Shown one piece after another: positions 40,240 through 48,249 of a stretch of 64,000 bases of DNA. The DNA is taken from assembly GCA_016712355.1 (NCBI GenBank), contig JADJRF010000001.1:1-64000 (forward strand), written 5' to 3'. Position 1 is the stretch's first letter; each line of letters begins with the position of its first letter. The position numbers and the translations under genes are program-made. The notes below the pieces were generated by a model that worked only from the letters and a program-made list of their open reading frames with translations, did not search any database and was not told the DNA's origin. The DNA comes from Vampirovibrionales bacterium. Its GTDB lineage: Bacteria; Cyanobacteriota; Vampirovibrionia; Vampirovibrionales; Vampirovibrionaceae.

Positions 40240-41693
40240 ATCTCAACCTCCATGCCACGATCACCCTACGGTCATCCCTGGCACACGGCGCCTTCGATGC
40301 CGGTGCAACCGTGATCCCCTTCCGCCGCGAGCCTGTGCTCCAACGCGACGATGCCGGTGCGCCTGTTCTCGACCCCTACGCTGCGCTGACCGCCGATCCG
40401 GTGCAGCGTGAGCAACTGCGCCAGTACGCACAGCGCCTTTTGCGCGTCGTCTGGCAGTCCAAAAGCGACCGCGCCTGGAGCTACGCACAACTTGCCGAGC
40501 GCATCGCCGTCACCGCGCGCATGAAGGCGACGCTTGGCGATTTCCTCATGGAGATGCTCCAGAAGATGGGCGCCGGCGAAAGTCCAATCTACTTTCAGGA
40601 TGACGCCGAGTTCGTTGCCAGTATTCTGGCCGCCGCCGATGCCAACACGCTGCTGGCGCTGCTGCGCGAACAAGGTGAGCGTTTGCTGATCGTCGCGCGT
40701 ATGCAGGCAGAAAGCGCCGCCCGCTTCGAGGGGCGCACGATCAAGGCTGCCGAAAACGGGCAAATGGCGCTGCTTGGCGCGCCGGCGCCCGACGAGAAAC
40801 CCGTACCGGAAGCATTCCGCACGCGCGCGATGCCGTACATACCGATGGTGCCAGTCTACTCAGGCAACGCCATCCGTAACGGCGTCATTCGCCGTCACGC
40901 CGCCCGCTTCTTGCTGGATCGTTTCGGCTGGAAGTTGGACATTGACCACTTCCGTGCGCTTTTTGTCGGCGGCAGCCTGGTGCGCACGGGCGAAAAGGGC
41001 TTCGACATCGATCAGCGTCGCAAACTCATCGACATGATGCCGCTCTATGGATTACTTGGCGGCGCGTTCAACACATCGAGCATGGTCGAGGGCAGCACAA
41101 AATGCGGCAAGGCATGGCCGATTGTGCGCGAGGCGATCCCGGTGCTTCCGCAAGTTCTTCGCAGTCAAGCCGACATGCTGGCAATGCAGAGCGTGATCGG
41201 CACCGAGTCCTACAGCCGCCGCGAAGACGCTGCGATGCTGGCGGGATCGTACATCGCCGGACAAGCGACGGTCGGCGCCACCGATGCGCACATGGGCATG
41301 ATGTTCGAGCGCGAAGTGATCGTCGCCGGCACGCGCCTGTGGAATCAGTGGCACTTTTATCAGGCGACTGAGCACCAACTCGGTGCGTGGATTTCCGCTT
41401 GGGTGAAGTGGGCCGAACGCCCGGTTCTGGGTGGAGCGTCGCAGCACGGCCACGGCATGGCCGATGTGGACTACCGGCGCAACGGGGAGCCATTCCTTGC
41501 CGTGACAGATGGCAAGATCGCGTTGGCGCCGGAAGCACAGGCCGCTTTCGACGCCTACCAGCGCCACCTGGACGCACGTAAAGAGGCTATCTCTATCCTG
41601 CTGATGGCTGTTGAGCCGGGTGAGCCAATCCCAACCGGCACCGTGGACGCCGGCAACCTGCAAGGCGATCTGCTGGCGCAGGAGACCGACTGA
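40236..41693 (+). CDS. csf2: Csf2-like (Cas7 family) backbone subunit with a large helical insertion
   Basis: Cas7-type proteins polymerise along the guide RNA. The first strand (LNLHATITLRSSLAHGAF, residues 3-20) and the block IPMVPVYSGNAIRNGVIRRH (202-221), then LFVGGSL (242-248) and LYGLLGGAF (270-278) fit a Csf2/Cas7 RAMP. Between the first strand and that block, residues about 45-165 are an extra all-helical segment that brings the length to 485, well above the roughly 300-350 expected for Csf2. The insertion could be a fused Cas11-like small subunit. Coupled to csf1 by ATGA. Strong candidate; the fusion idea is inference. Confidence 0.75.
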   Translation: MNLNLHATITLRSSLAHGAFDAGATVIPFRREPVLQRDDAGAPVLDPYAALTADPVQREQLRQYAQRLLRVVWQSKSDRAWSYAQLAERIAVTARMKATLGDFLMEMLQKMGAGESPIYFQDDAEFVASILAAADANTLLALLREQGERLLIVARMQAESAARFEGRTIKAAENGQMALLGAPAPDEKPVPEAFRTRAMPYIPMVPVYSGNAIRNGVIRRHAARFLLDRFGWKLDIDHFRALFVGGSLVRTGEKGFDIDQRRKLIDMMPLYGLLGGAFNTSSMVEGSTKCGKAWPIVREAIPVLPQVLRSQADMLAMQSVIGTESYSRREDAAMLAGSYIAGQATVGATDAHMGMMFEREVIVAGTRLWNQWHFYQATEHQLGAWISAWVKWAERPVLGGASQHGHGMADVDYRRNGEPFLAVTDGKIALAPEAQAAFDAYQRHLDARKEAISILLMAVEPGEPIPTGTVDAGNLQGDLLAQETD

Positions 41694-41694
41694 G

Positions 41695-41997
41695 ATGGTG
41701 CGGGGGCGCTACTTCATCACGCCCCATGCGGTACAGCAATTCCAGGCGCGTGTTGCGCGCCTGGAATATGCCGAGTGCATCCGTGTCATTGCGGATGCAC
41801 TCGAAGCTGCACCGATAGAGCGTCACGCCGTCACTTACAACGGTACAGCAATGCGTGTTAGAGTGCGCAAGCCGTTTCATTTTCGCGCCATTATCGTACC
41901 TGGTGATCCGCTACCTGTCGTGACGACGATTCTGAAAAGCGGAAAGCGTGGTCAAAATCGAGGAAGGATGCAACTATATGCCGCCAATGAAGATTAG
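41695..41997 (+). CDS. DUF4258-like small protein inserted between csf2 and csf3
   Basis: The 100-residue protein begins two bases after the csf2 stop. The pattern FITPHAVQQFQARV, then ECIRVIADALEAA and VVTTILKSGKRGQ resembles DUF4258-type proteins, distant RelE-like folds found in toxins and phage genes. It overlaps csf3. Its presence inside an effector operon is not a standard type IV feature. Confidence 0.5.
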   Translation: MVRGRYFITPHAVQQFQARVARLEYAECIRVIADALEAAPIERHAVTYNGTAMRVRVRKPFHFRAIIVPGDPLPVVTTILKSGKRGQNRGRMQLYAANED

Positions 41998-42661
41998 CTG
42001 TAAACCCAACACTTTATTCGTGTACGACCGCTGGATCGCAGTAGATGCATTGATCCAGCGGGCATATCTACTGGACAAATTTGGCGCAGAGTTTTATCAA
42101 CTCCCTACGCTTACCGCTGGCTCTCCCGCCAGCGATCTGATGGATTGCGCGTTGCCGCTCGAATCTCGACAGCGCGGCGGTCATCAATACTGGGCGGCGT
42201 CGTGGTGCGACGTACAGTCGATGCAGTTGCAACAGGACGCATCCGCCTGGGTGCGTCAATTCAGCGACGCCGATGGCGTGAGCTACTTGCACGACAAAGC
42301 CAGGCGGATCAACACGACTGCCGGACGCGACAAGGCGTACAATATGCCTATCCATCTGCGCACGCTCGATGAATGCGTCTGGTATGTTGTTGGTGATATT
42401 GCCGAGATCGACCGCCTACTCAATGGCTACATCCATGCCATCGGCAAAAAGGCGGCATACGGCAACGGTGCGCTTCAGGAGTACGCAACCGGCCAGTATT
42501 GGCGGGTCGAAGCCTGGCCGCACGACTGGAGCGAACGCGACGCTGAAGGCCGCCTGACCAGAGGGTTGCCGGCGACGACGTTGGATAATGCTGAGATTTA
42601 CGGAGTACGCCCGCCCTACTTCGTGCGGGCCAACCAGATTCTGATGGAGATGCCGGCGTGA
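41978..42661 (+). CDS. csf3: Csf3-like (Cas5 family) subunit
   Basis: The 227-residue protein has the Csf3/Cas5 RAMP features: N-terminal strand and helix KPNTLFVYDRWIAVDALIQR, a central KARRINTTAGRDKAYNMPI segment, VGDIAEIDRLLNGYIHAIGK and the glycine-rich AIGKKAAYGNGAL loop (154-166), then strands WRVEAW and a final RPPYF. Cas5-type subunits cap the 5' end of the guide RNA. ATG 41978 fits AGGAAGGA; a GTG at 41948 is in frame. It couples to the cysH-like gene by GTGA. Confidence 0.75.
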   Translation: MPPMKISCKPNTLFVYDRWIAVDALIQRAYLLDKFGAEFYQLPTLTAGSPASDLMDCALPLESRQRGGHQYWAASWCDVQSMQLQQDASAWVRQFSDADGVSYLHDKARRINTTAGRDKAYNMPIHLRTLDECVWYVVGDIAEIDRLLNGYIHAIGKKAAYGNGALQEYATGQYWRVEAWPHDWSERDAEGRLTRGLPATTLDNAEIYGVRPPYFVRANQILMEMPA

Positions 42662-43398
42662 AAGCGGCAAACCGGGAACGCTACCTATTGCACGCCACGC
42701 TGCCGACGCACCGACGCAAGCTGGCCCAAGCGCGCTCAATCGTGCAAGATGCTCTGGCGGCGTGCCCATCGTGGTATGTGGCGTTTTCGACCGGCAAGGA
42801 CTCGACCTGCGTATTGGCGCTGGTGCGCGAGGTGCTCCCCGACGCCGTAGCGCACCACTCGCTACACCAGCGAATGCTGCCGGAAAGTTTCGCCTATCTG
42901 GATCGCACTGCCAACGTGCGACGTGTCGCCTACCAAAATTTCGACGGCACCGACTGGGCACAGCGATGGGAAAGCAGAGAAGCAGCCGAGGCCGCCGGCG
43001 CACGTTGGCTAGATGACGACGAGATCGCCACGCGCGGCGCTCCCGAAGCCGGCGTCTTCCTGGGGCTGCGCGCTGACGAGGCCGGCTATCGGCGCGTTCA
43101 TCTGCGTAAGAATGGGGTGTTGTTTCAGGCGCAAAAAACCGGTAAGTGGCACTGCAACCCCATTGCCTGGTGGAGCGTCGAGGATGTGTGGGCGTACATT
43201 CTTAGCCACCAAATCGACTACAACGCCGCATACGACAGGCTTGACGAGTTGGGCTTGTCCGCCGCTGAACAGCGAATAGGCCCGTTGGCAGTAGAACGTG
43301 TTTTGGGATACGGTCAACTCGCCATCTTGCGGCGCGGTTGGCCGGAAATTTACCGTAACTTGGTTGCCCACTTCCCAGAAGCGGCGACCTACACATGA
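42658..43398 (+). CDS. cysH: CysH-like PP-loop protein of type IV-B CRISPR loci
   Basis: The 246-residue protein has a PP-loop FSTGKDSTC (residues 43-51), with Thr in place of the usual Gly, and the later PAPS-reductase-type region GVFLGLRADEAGYRR and CNPIAWWSVEDVWAYI. A CysH-like protein is the characteristic ancillary gene of type IV-B CRISPR loci, and here it overlaps csf3 by GTGA. Its biochemical role in type IV-B is not settled. It lacks the full Cys set of the DndC-like protein at 34290. Confidence 0.78.
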   Translation: MKAANRERYLLHATLPTHRRKLAQARSIVQDALAACPSWYVAFSTGKDSTCVLALVREVLPDAVAHHSLHQRMLPESFAYLDRTANVRRVAYQNFDGTDWAQRWESREAAEAAGARWLDDDEIATRGAPEAGVFLGLRADEAGYRRVHLRKNGVLFQAQKTGKWHCNPIAWWSVEDVWAYILSHQIDYNAAYDRLDELGLSAAEQRIGPLAVERVLGYGQLAILRRGWPEIYRNLVAHFPEAATYT

Positions 43399-43412
43399 AA
43401 GGAAATACCACT

Positions 43413-43976
43413 ATGACGAACGATGAAAAACGTGCAGAAGTCGAGCGCATTGTGCGCGAGTTTACGATGCAGTACATCGAGCGCCGCCTGCTGTGGCAGT
43501 TAGGACAGATCGTGCCCGGCGCCGACGGTGTGCCCGCCGCACGTCACGCCCTGGCGCAACTCTACGCCGGCGCCGCCGATGCACTGCAATACACGATGGA
43601 GCCGCAAGAGTGGCGCACGTTGGCGCTTTACGGCGCTGGCGTGATCGATGGCGATCCCGGCGAAATGCAGGAAATCGCACAGAGCATGGCGGAATGGCTA
43701 TTCAGCCTACCGACGCACAACCGGTATGAAATCCCGGACTACTGGGCGGAAACCGAACTTGGTGCGCTCTGGTGGGCTGCGGTCATTCGCAATCAGGGCG
43801 ACGAACTGATCACCATTGCCGACGCTGCACGGCTGGCTGGCGTCACCGTGCAGGCAATCAGCCAACGGATAGAGCGTGGTTCGCTAGATGTATTTGTCGA
43901 TCCATTTGCGCCTGAACGACAAGGGCGTCAAAAGGTAAGGCGGCGCGATATCTTGTCTGACGCATCTAGCGACTGA
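43413..43976 (+). CDS. HTH protein at the end of the type IV-like operon
   Basis: The 187-residue protein starts at ATG 43413, spaced from AGGAAA; ATG 43395 overlaps the cysH-like stop but lacks a ribosome site. The N-terminal 140 residues are helical. The C-terminus has an HTH of the excisionase/MerR type (ITIADAARLAGVTVQAISQR, then a basic RQKVRRRDILS). It could repress the palindrome-controlled promoter or act as a directionality factor for the integrase next door. Confidence 0.6.
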   Translation: MTNDEKRAEVERIVREFTMQYIERRLLWQLGQIVPGADGVPAARHALAQLYAGAADALQYTMEPQEWRTLALYGAGVIDGDPGEMQEIAQSMAEWLFSLPTHNRYEIPDYWAETELGALWWAAVIRNQGDELITIADAARLAGVTVQAISQRIERGSLDVFVDPFAPERQGRQKVRRRDILSDASSD

Positions 43977-44038
43977 CGAAGTGGAGTGTAGTTGACACGA
44001 TGTAGGTTGTGTCAACTACACTCCACTTCGTGTTTTTT
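43976..44038 (+). terminator. Very strong terminator with a 23-bp perfect stem
   Basis: ACGAAGTGGAGTGTAGTTG... (43976-43998) pairs perfectly with 44009-44031 around a 10-nt loop and is followed by a run of T. It overlaps the last codon of the HTH gene and closes the operon. The stem is much longer than needed for termination and lies beside the integrase, so it may also be part of an attachment site. Confidence 0.88.
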
Positions 44039-44056
44039 TTGGGAAAGAAGACCACG

Positions 44057-44278
44057 ATGAAGATCACGCAGAATAAAAACTACATCAAGATCACAGAGCC
44101 AGACCGCCCCGTCGAACTGATCGTGGCAAACGAAGGCGACTACGCCGACTTGCAGTTGGGATTCGGGGTGAAGGTCAAAAACATCACTCTGGGCACCGAA
44201 TTAACGCCGGAAGCGGCGCTGGCCGTTGGTCGATGGTTGATCGACTGGGCAGAACGAGCCGCGCCGGGTCAAGCGTGA
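44057..44278 (+). CDS. Small protein upstream of the integrase
   Basis: The 73-residue protein begins at ATG 44057 and couples to the integrase by GTGA. It has KITEPDRPVELIVANEGDYA and a C-terminal helix WLIDWAERAA. It may be an excisionase-like partner by position, but it shows no HTH. Confidence 0.5.
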   Translation: MKITQNKNYIKITEPDRPVELIVANEGDYADLQLGFGVKVKNITLGTELTPEAALAVGRWLIDWAERAAPGQA

Positions 44279-45204
44279 TGGACGCCATCACCGTTTTACC
44301 CGCCGGCACGCCGACGCCCTATCAATCCGCCGATCTTTCACCGATTATCGAGATGGTGCTGGATTCGCTTACCTCGCCGCGCACGCGCCGCGACTACAGC
44401 CGCGCTTTGCGCGATTTTCTGGCGTGGTACATCCAGGAAAACCGGCAAGGGTTGAACCGGATCACCGTGCAGGCGCACATCCGCGCGCTGCGAGAGGCTG
44501 GCGTGCCGGCGTCGAGCATCAACCAGCGGCTGGCGGCCATCCGCAAGCTGGCGCTGGAGGCCGCCGACAACGGCTTCCTCGACGAATCGACCGCCCAAGC
44601 CATCAAGCGCGTGCCCAACCAGCCGCGTAAAGGCAAGAAACTGGGTAATTGGTTGACCGCAGAGCAGGCAAAATCCATCCTCGACGCACCAGACCGAACG
44701 ACGCTGGCCGGCAAGCGCGATGCCGCAATCCTGGCGATTGCACTGGGCGCCGGCTTGCGGCGTGAGGAAATCGCATCGCTCACCGTCAAACAGATTCAGC
44801 AGCGCGACAAACGTTGGCTGATCGTGGACATCGAAGGCAAGCACCACCGCACGCGATCTGTCGCCATCCACGAAAGCATCAAGGCGCGCATCGACGCCTG
44901 GCTGGAAGCGGCCGGCATCGCCAGCGGGCCGATCTTCCGGCGCATCTTTCGCAACGGCAAGATTGGCGCCAGCATGACAGCGCAAACCGTCTGGCTGGTC
45001 GTGCAGAAGTACAACCCAGAAGACATGCCCCTGGCGCCCCACGACATGCGGCGCACCTTCGCTATCCTCGCCTACGAAGCCGGCGCTTCGCTCAAGTCGA
45101 TCCAGAATGCACTTGGACACGAATCGGTCGAGACGACCGAGAACTACATTGGCGACCGCGCCGACATCCACATTTCCCCTTCCGATATGCTTCCTATCTT
45201 CTAA
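44275..45204 (+). CDS. Tyrosine recombinase (integrase, XerC/D-like)
   Basis: The 309-residue protein has an N-terminal SAM-like core-binding domain (SPRTRRDYSRALRDFLAWYI) and the catalytic domain with the Arg of GLRREEIASL, the box HDMRRTFA, the GHESVETTENYIG region with His and the nucleophilic Tyr. Such enzymes integrate phage DNA or resolve dimers. The GTG start overlaps the previous stop; ATG 44278 is next. Together with two serine recombinases this makes three site-specific recombinases on one element. Confidence 0.92.
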   Translation: MMDAITVLPAGTPTPYQSADLSPIIEMVLDSLTSPRTRRDYSRALRDFLAWYIQENRQGLNRITVQAHIRALREAGVPASSINQRLAAIRKLALEAADNGFLDESTAQAIKRVPNQPRKGKKLGNWLTAEQAKSILDAPDRTTLAGKRDAAILAIALGAGLRREEIASLTVKQIQQRDKRWLIVDIEGKHHRTRSVAIHESIKARIDAWLEAAGIASGPIFRRIFRNGKIGASMTAQTVWLVVQKYNPEDMPLAPHDMRRTFAILAYEAGASLKSIQNALGHESVETTENYIGDRADIHISPSDMLPIF

Positions 45205-45217
45205 ATATGCCTATAGA

Positions 45218-45246
45218 TTGACAAAGTATACACCGTATGATAATTT
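45218..45246 (+). promoter_or_regulatory. Promoter P5 of the shared promoter family
   Basis: TTGACA (45218-45223), 17-bp spacer containing tacaccgtatga, TAATTT (45241-45246). A 16-bp palindrome half-match TATGCCTATAGATTGA lies over the -35 box. Confidence 0.68.
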
Positions 45247-45292
45247 ATTCTCCTAAAGGCAATTGATGCAAGGTGATTCCAAAGGAGAATAT

Positions 45293-47398
45293 ATGCTTGT
45301 CGAAAGTGTGTTCGCGCAGTGGGAGAAGGCACGCAACGGCGAGATCGACGCTGTGGCGTGGAAAGAGTGGGCGATCAAGCTCTACTTCGAGAGCGATTTA
45401 CTGGCTGAACTTCAGGCGCTCAAAGTGGCGCAACTGAAGGAGTTGCTTGCCAGGCTGCTTACCGTGGCGCGTGGCAGCAAGAAGGCCGAAGTGGCCGATG
45501 AGGCATACAAGGCGATTTCCGGCGTGCTCACGGTGATGTCGCCGGTCGGTCTCGCCTACTCGTACAGCTACGACGATCACCGCACAGGACAGGTAGAGGC
45601 AAAACGGCTGGCGCAAGTGCGCAAGTCTATCGAGGCGATTACCCCCGACGACATGGCCGCCTACGCAGCCCGATGCGCAGAGCGTGCTGCCGCACACACC
45701 GCTGCACTGACCGATCCCCAAACGCTGCAAGATTTTTCCGTCTTCCTGCGCAGCAAGGGCGTGGACGCGCTGACCGATGATCAACTGGAGCGTTTCGACA
45801 CCCTGATCTGGGAGCGCGACCAGGCTAACATCCGTGCTGAGCAGGAGCGGCGCGCCAAGATCGATCAGGTCGATTTGGGCGATGTCGAGTTGACCGTCAC
45901 GCAGGAACGTCACACGCAGAAGGACGTGGACATCTGGATCGTGCGGCTCTCGACGCGCGTCGATGGCGACATCTACAAGCAGTTGGCCGAGGCCGCCGAG
46001 CGGTTGGGCGGCGGCTGGTCGCGTTACTCCAACGGCTTCCTGTTTTGGGAGAAAGAAGACGCCGAGACCTTTGCCGGCGTCAAGGACGGCGACGTAAGCG
46101 CCGGCGACCGATGGGAACGCAATCGCCGGATGCGTGAGGAGCGAGCCGCAGATCGCCTGGCGCAGTACGCTATCCGCAAGGACGGCGCCGCCGCCGATGT
46201 GCTGGCGATGGATCGACTCACCAACACCGTGCGGCGCGCACGTATGGCGGCCAGCGCGGAAGCGGACGCACGCAGCGACCAGGCAATGGCCGCTACGATC
46301 ATGAGCATCGCCACGGCGCAAGCGAACGGTGATGCGTTGACGGTGCTTGCCAACGTGCGCAGCGCCGTGCAGGTTGCCGAGCTTCTCTATCTGCTGCGCC
46401 GCGCCATGATCGCCGGCGCAAAGGCACGCGGCGAGACCATCTCCTACAGCGACCCGGTGCGCTACGACGCTGCCGACATTCGCCATGCGGAGTATCCCTG
46501 GCCGGCGTGGAACGAAGGCGATGCGCGCGAAGTGGCGACGCTGCTCAAGGGCAAGCGTGGCGCCGGCGATGCGCTCGCCGTGCTCAACAACATGATCAAG
46601 GGCGTCAGCAGCAGCGGCATGGTAACGGCCCGCACGAAGATGGGCGCCGACGCGATGGTAACGCTGGCCGGCATGTTTCCAGGGATTAACAACTACTGGA
46701 CGGAGGCAATACGGGCAAGCACGATCTCTTATCAGCGGCTGGAACGGATGGGGATCGACAACCTGCCGATCTTACGTCACGCACTGCGTGAGTTGCTGCC
46801 GCACGTAGTTGCGCCGGCGCAACCAGACCCCGTGACGGTGGCCGAACGTGCGCTGATCGGCGTGCGCATTCCCGGATTCTTCCCGACGCCGGCTGATGTC
46901 GTCGCCAAGATGCTCGACTACGCTCAGGTCGAGCCGGGTATGCTGGTGCTGGAGCCATCCGCCGGCAAGGGCAATATCGTTACGCCGTTGCTCGATGCCG
47001 GAGCGAAGGTGATCGCGGTCGAGCACGCCTACACCCTGCTCCACATCTTGCGACTCAAGTATACCGCCCGCATCGTCATTGCCGATGGTGATTTTTTGGA
47101 GATTCCAGCCAAGCGTTGGCGCCACACTCCGATAGATCGCGTCGTAATGAATCCTCCCTTCGAGGATGGGCAGGACATCTCGCATGTCTGCCACGCCTAC
47201 GACTTTCTGCGTGAAGGCGGGCGGTTGGTCGCGATCATGGGCGCGGGTGCGTTCTATCGAAGCGACAGTCGGGCGGTTGCGTTTCGGACGTGGCTGGAAG
47301 ACGTAGGCGGTGAAGTGGTCGAGGATTTGCCGTCTGGCACCTTCTACCACGAGGCCGGTACGAACGTATCAACGAAGATGGTGTTGATCACCAAGTAG
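45293..47398 (+). CDS. Large N6-adenine-type DNA methyltransferase
   Basis: The 701-residue protein ends in a Rossmann methyltransferase domain: FFPTPADVVAKMLDYA, motif I VLEPSAGKGNIVTPLL, acidic VIAVEHAYT and the catalytic VVMNPPFEDG. Upstream lie a helical region and a segment (about 215-270, VDIWIVRLSTRVDGDIYKQL then GGGWSRYSNGFLFW) often found with phage and plasmid methyltransferases. ATG 45293 follows GGAG at 6 bases; longer in-frame starts lack a site. It has its own promoter P5 and a terminator behind it. Target not predictable. Confidence 0.82.
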   Translation: MLVESVFAQWEKARNGEIDAVAWKEWAIKLYFESDLLAELQALKVAQLKELLARLLTVARGSKKAEVADEAYKAISGVLTVMSPVGLAYSYSYDDHRTGQVEAKRLAQVRKSIEAITPDDMAAYAARCAERAAAHTAALTDPQTLQDFSVFLRSKGVDALTDDQLERFDTLIWERDQANIRAEQERRAKIDQVDLGDVELTVTQERHTQKDVDIWIVRLSTRVDGDIYKQLAEAAERLGGGWSRYSNGFLFWEKEDAETFAGVKDGDVSAGDRWERNRRMREERAADRLAQYAIRKDGAAADVLAMDRLTNTVRRARMAASAEADARSDQAMAATIMSIATAQANGDALTVLANVRSAVQVAELLYLLRRAMIAGAKARGETISYSDPVRYDAADIRHAEYPWPAWNEGDAREVATLLKGKRGAGDALAVLNNMIKGVSSSGMVTARTKMGADAMVTLAGMFPGINNYWTEAIRASTISYQRLERMGIDNLPILRHALRELLPHVVAPAQPDPVTVAERALIGVRIPGFFPTPADVVAKMLDYAQVEPGMLVLEPSAGKGNIVTPLLDAGAKVIAVEHAYTLLHILRLKYTARIVIADGDFLEIPAKRWRHTPIDRVVMNPPFEDGQDISHVCHAYDFLREGGRLVAIMGAGAFYRSDSRAVAFRTWLEDVGGEVVEDLPSGTFYHEAGTNVSTKMVLITK

Positions 47399-47409
47399 GC
47401 TGAAGCCGC

Positions 47410-47452
47410 AAAAGAGAAAGCCCCTGGGCACTCCCCAGGGGCTTTCTCTTTT
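47410..47452. terminator. Bidirectional terminator between convergent genes
   Basis: 19-bp perfect stem AAAAGAGAAAGCCCCTGGG / CCCAGGGGCTTTCTCTTTT with loop CACTC. The A-tract and T-tract flanks make it work for both the methyltransferase and the minus-strand partition operon. Confidence 0.9.
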
Positions 47453-47754
47453 CAGAAAGTGAAGCCGCGTATTTCGCCAGGGTTCTGCGCTGACGGCGCT
47501 TCGGGCGGCGTGGCCGGCACGAAGCCTCTGCGGGTGTTGGTAGGCGCTGGCGGCGGTGCGACCTGCGCCGGCGGCTGATTATCCGGTGAATCTTCACCGC
47601 CTTTCAGCGCCGCCGCCACCGATACAATTAGAAACATCGCGGCTAGAAACAGCGCGTAGTTGGTTGCATCGCGATTGCCGGTGCTGTTGAGCAGGATGGC
47701 GACGGACAGGGCGATAGCCGTCAGCAACTGCATGGCGATTCCGAACATACTCAC
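47452..47754 (-). CDS. Two-TM membrane protein of the partition operon
   Basis: The 100-residue protein has hydrophobic segments at about 5-22 and 33-50 and a Pro-rich cytoplasmic or external tail (PPAQVAPPPAPTNT). It is the last gene of the operon and overlaps the next upstream gene by 4 bp. Function unknown. Confidence 0.6.
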   Translation of the reverse strand: MSMFGIAMQLLTAIALSVAILLNSTGNRDATNYALFLAAMFLIVSVAAALKGGEDSPDNQPPAQVAPPPAPTNTRRGFVPATPPEAPSAQNPGEIRGFTF

Positions 47755-48239
47755 CTCACCATCACTTCACTGGCTGCCGAGCGCGCTTGCTGCTGTGCTG
47801 GCAACTCATCGGGGAACACGGGCAGTTGATGCTGCTGCGTGTTCGCACCAGGTAGACGCCCTTGCTGTGGCGCCCCAAACTGCGCAACTGGCGCTCCGTA
47901 CACAGTCCACTCGTCATCGACTACTGGCGCTTCGATGGGCTGTTTTGGTTGCTTGGCGGTCTCCTTCATATAGGATGCCCACTGCCCAAAGCTCTTAAGG
48001 AACGCCGCGAACGCATCCGACTGTGCGCCTACCGTGTCGCCAAAGACGCGCCCAGTCACGATTACCGTTGCCGCCAGAATCAACAGGATGACGATGCCGA
48101 CGCCGGCAAAACCGACGAAGGCAATGCTCAGGATCACCCCGTTTTTGCCGATGGAATTTTCGACAAAGAGCAGGAAGAAGACCCCGAAACCGAGGATGGC
48201 GACAACGGCGATGGTGGTTGCTACGAATGCGGTGCGCAT
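47751..48239 (-). CDS. Two-TM membrane protein of the partition operon
   Basis: The 162-residue protein has membrane segments at about 5-25 and 35-60 followed by a soluble Gln/Pro-rich tail. With its neighbours and an FtsK-like ATPase it could form a membrane complex for DNA transfer or segregation. Confidence 0.6.
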   Translation of the reverse strand: MRTAFVATTIAVVAILGFGVFFLLFVENSIGKNGVILSIAFVGFAGVGIVILLILAATVIVTGRVFGDTVGAQSDAFAAFLKSFGQWASYMKETAKQPKQPIEAPVVDDEWTVYGAPVAQFGAPQQGRLPGANTQQHQLPVFPDELPAQQQARSAASEVMVR

Positions 48240-48249
48240 GGTTCGATCC

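Noticed and set aside
42658..43398. Assimilatory PAPS reductase of sulphur metabolism
   Set aside because: Its coupling to csf3 and the absence of other sulphate genes fit the CRISPR ancillary CysH better.
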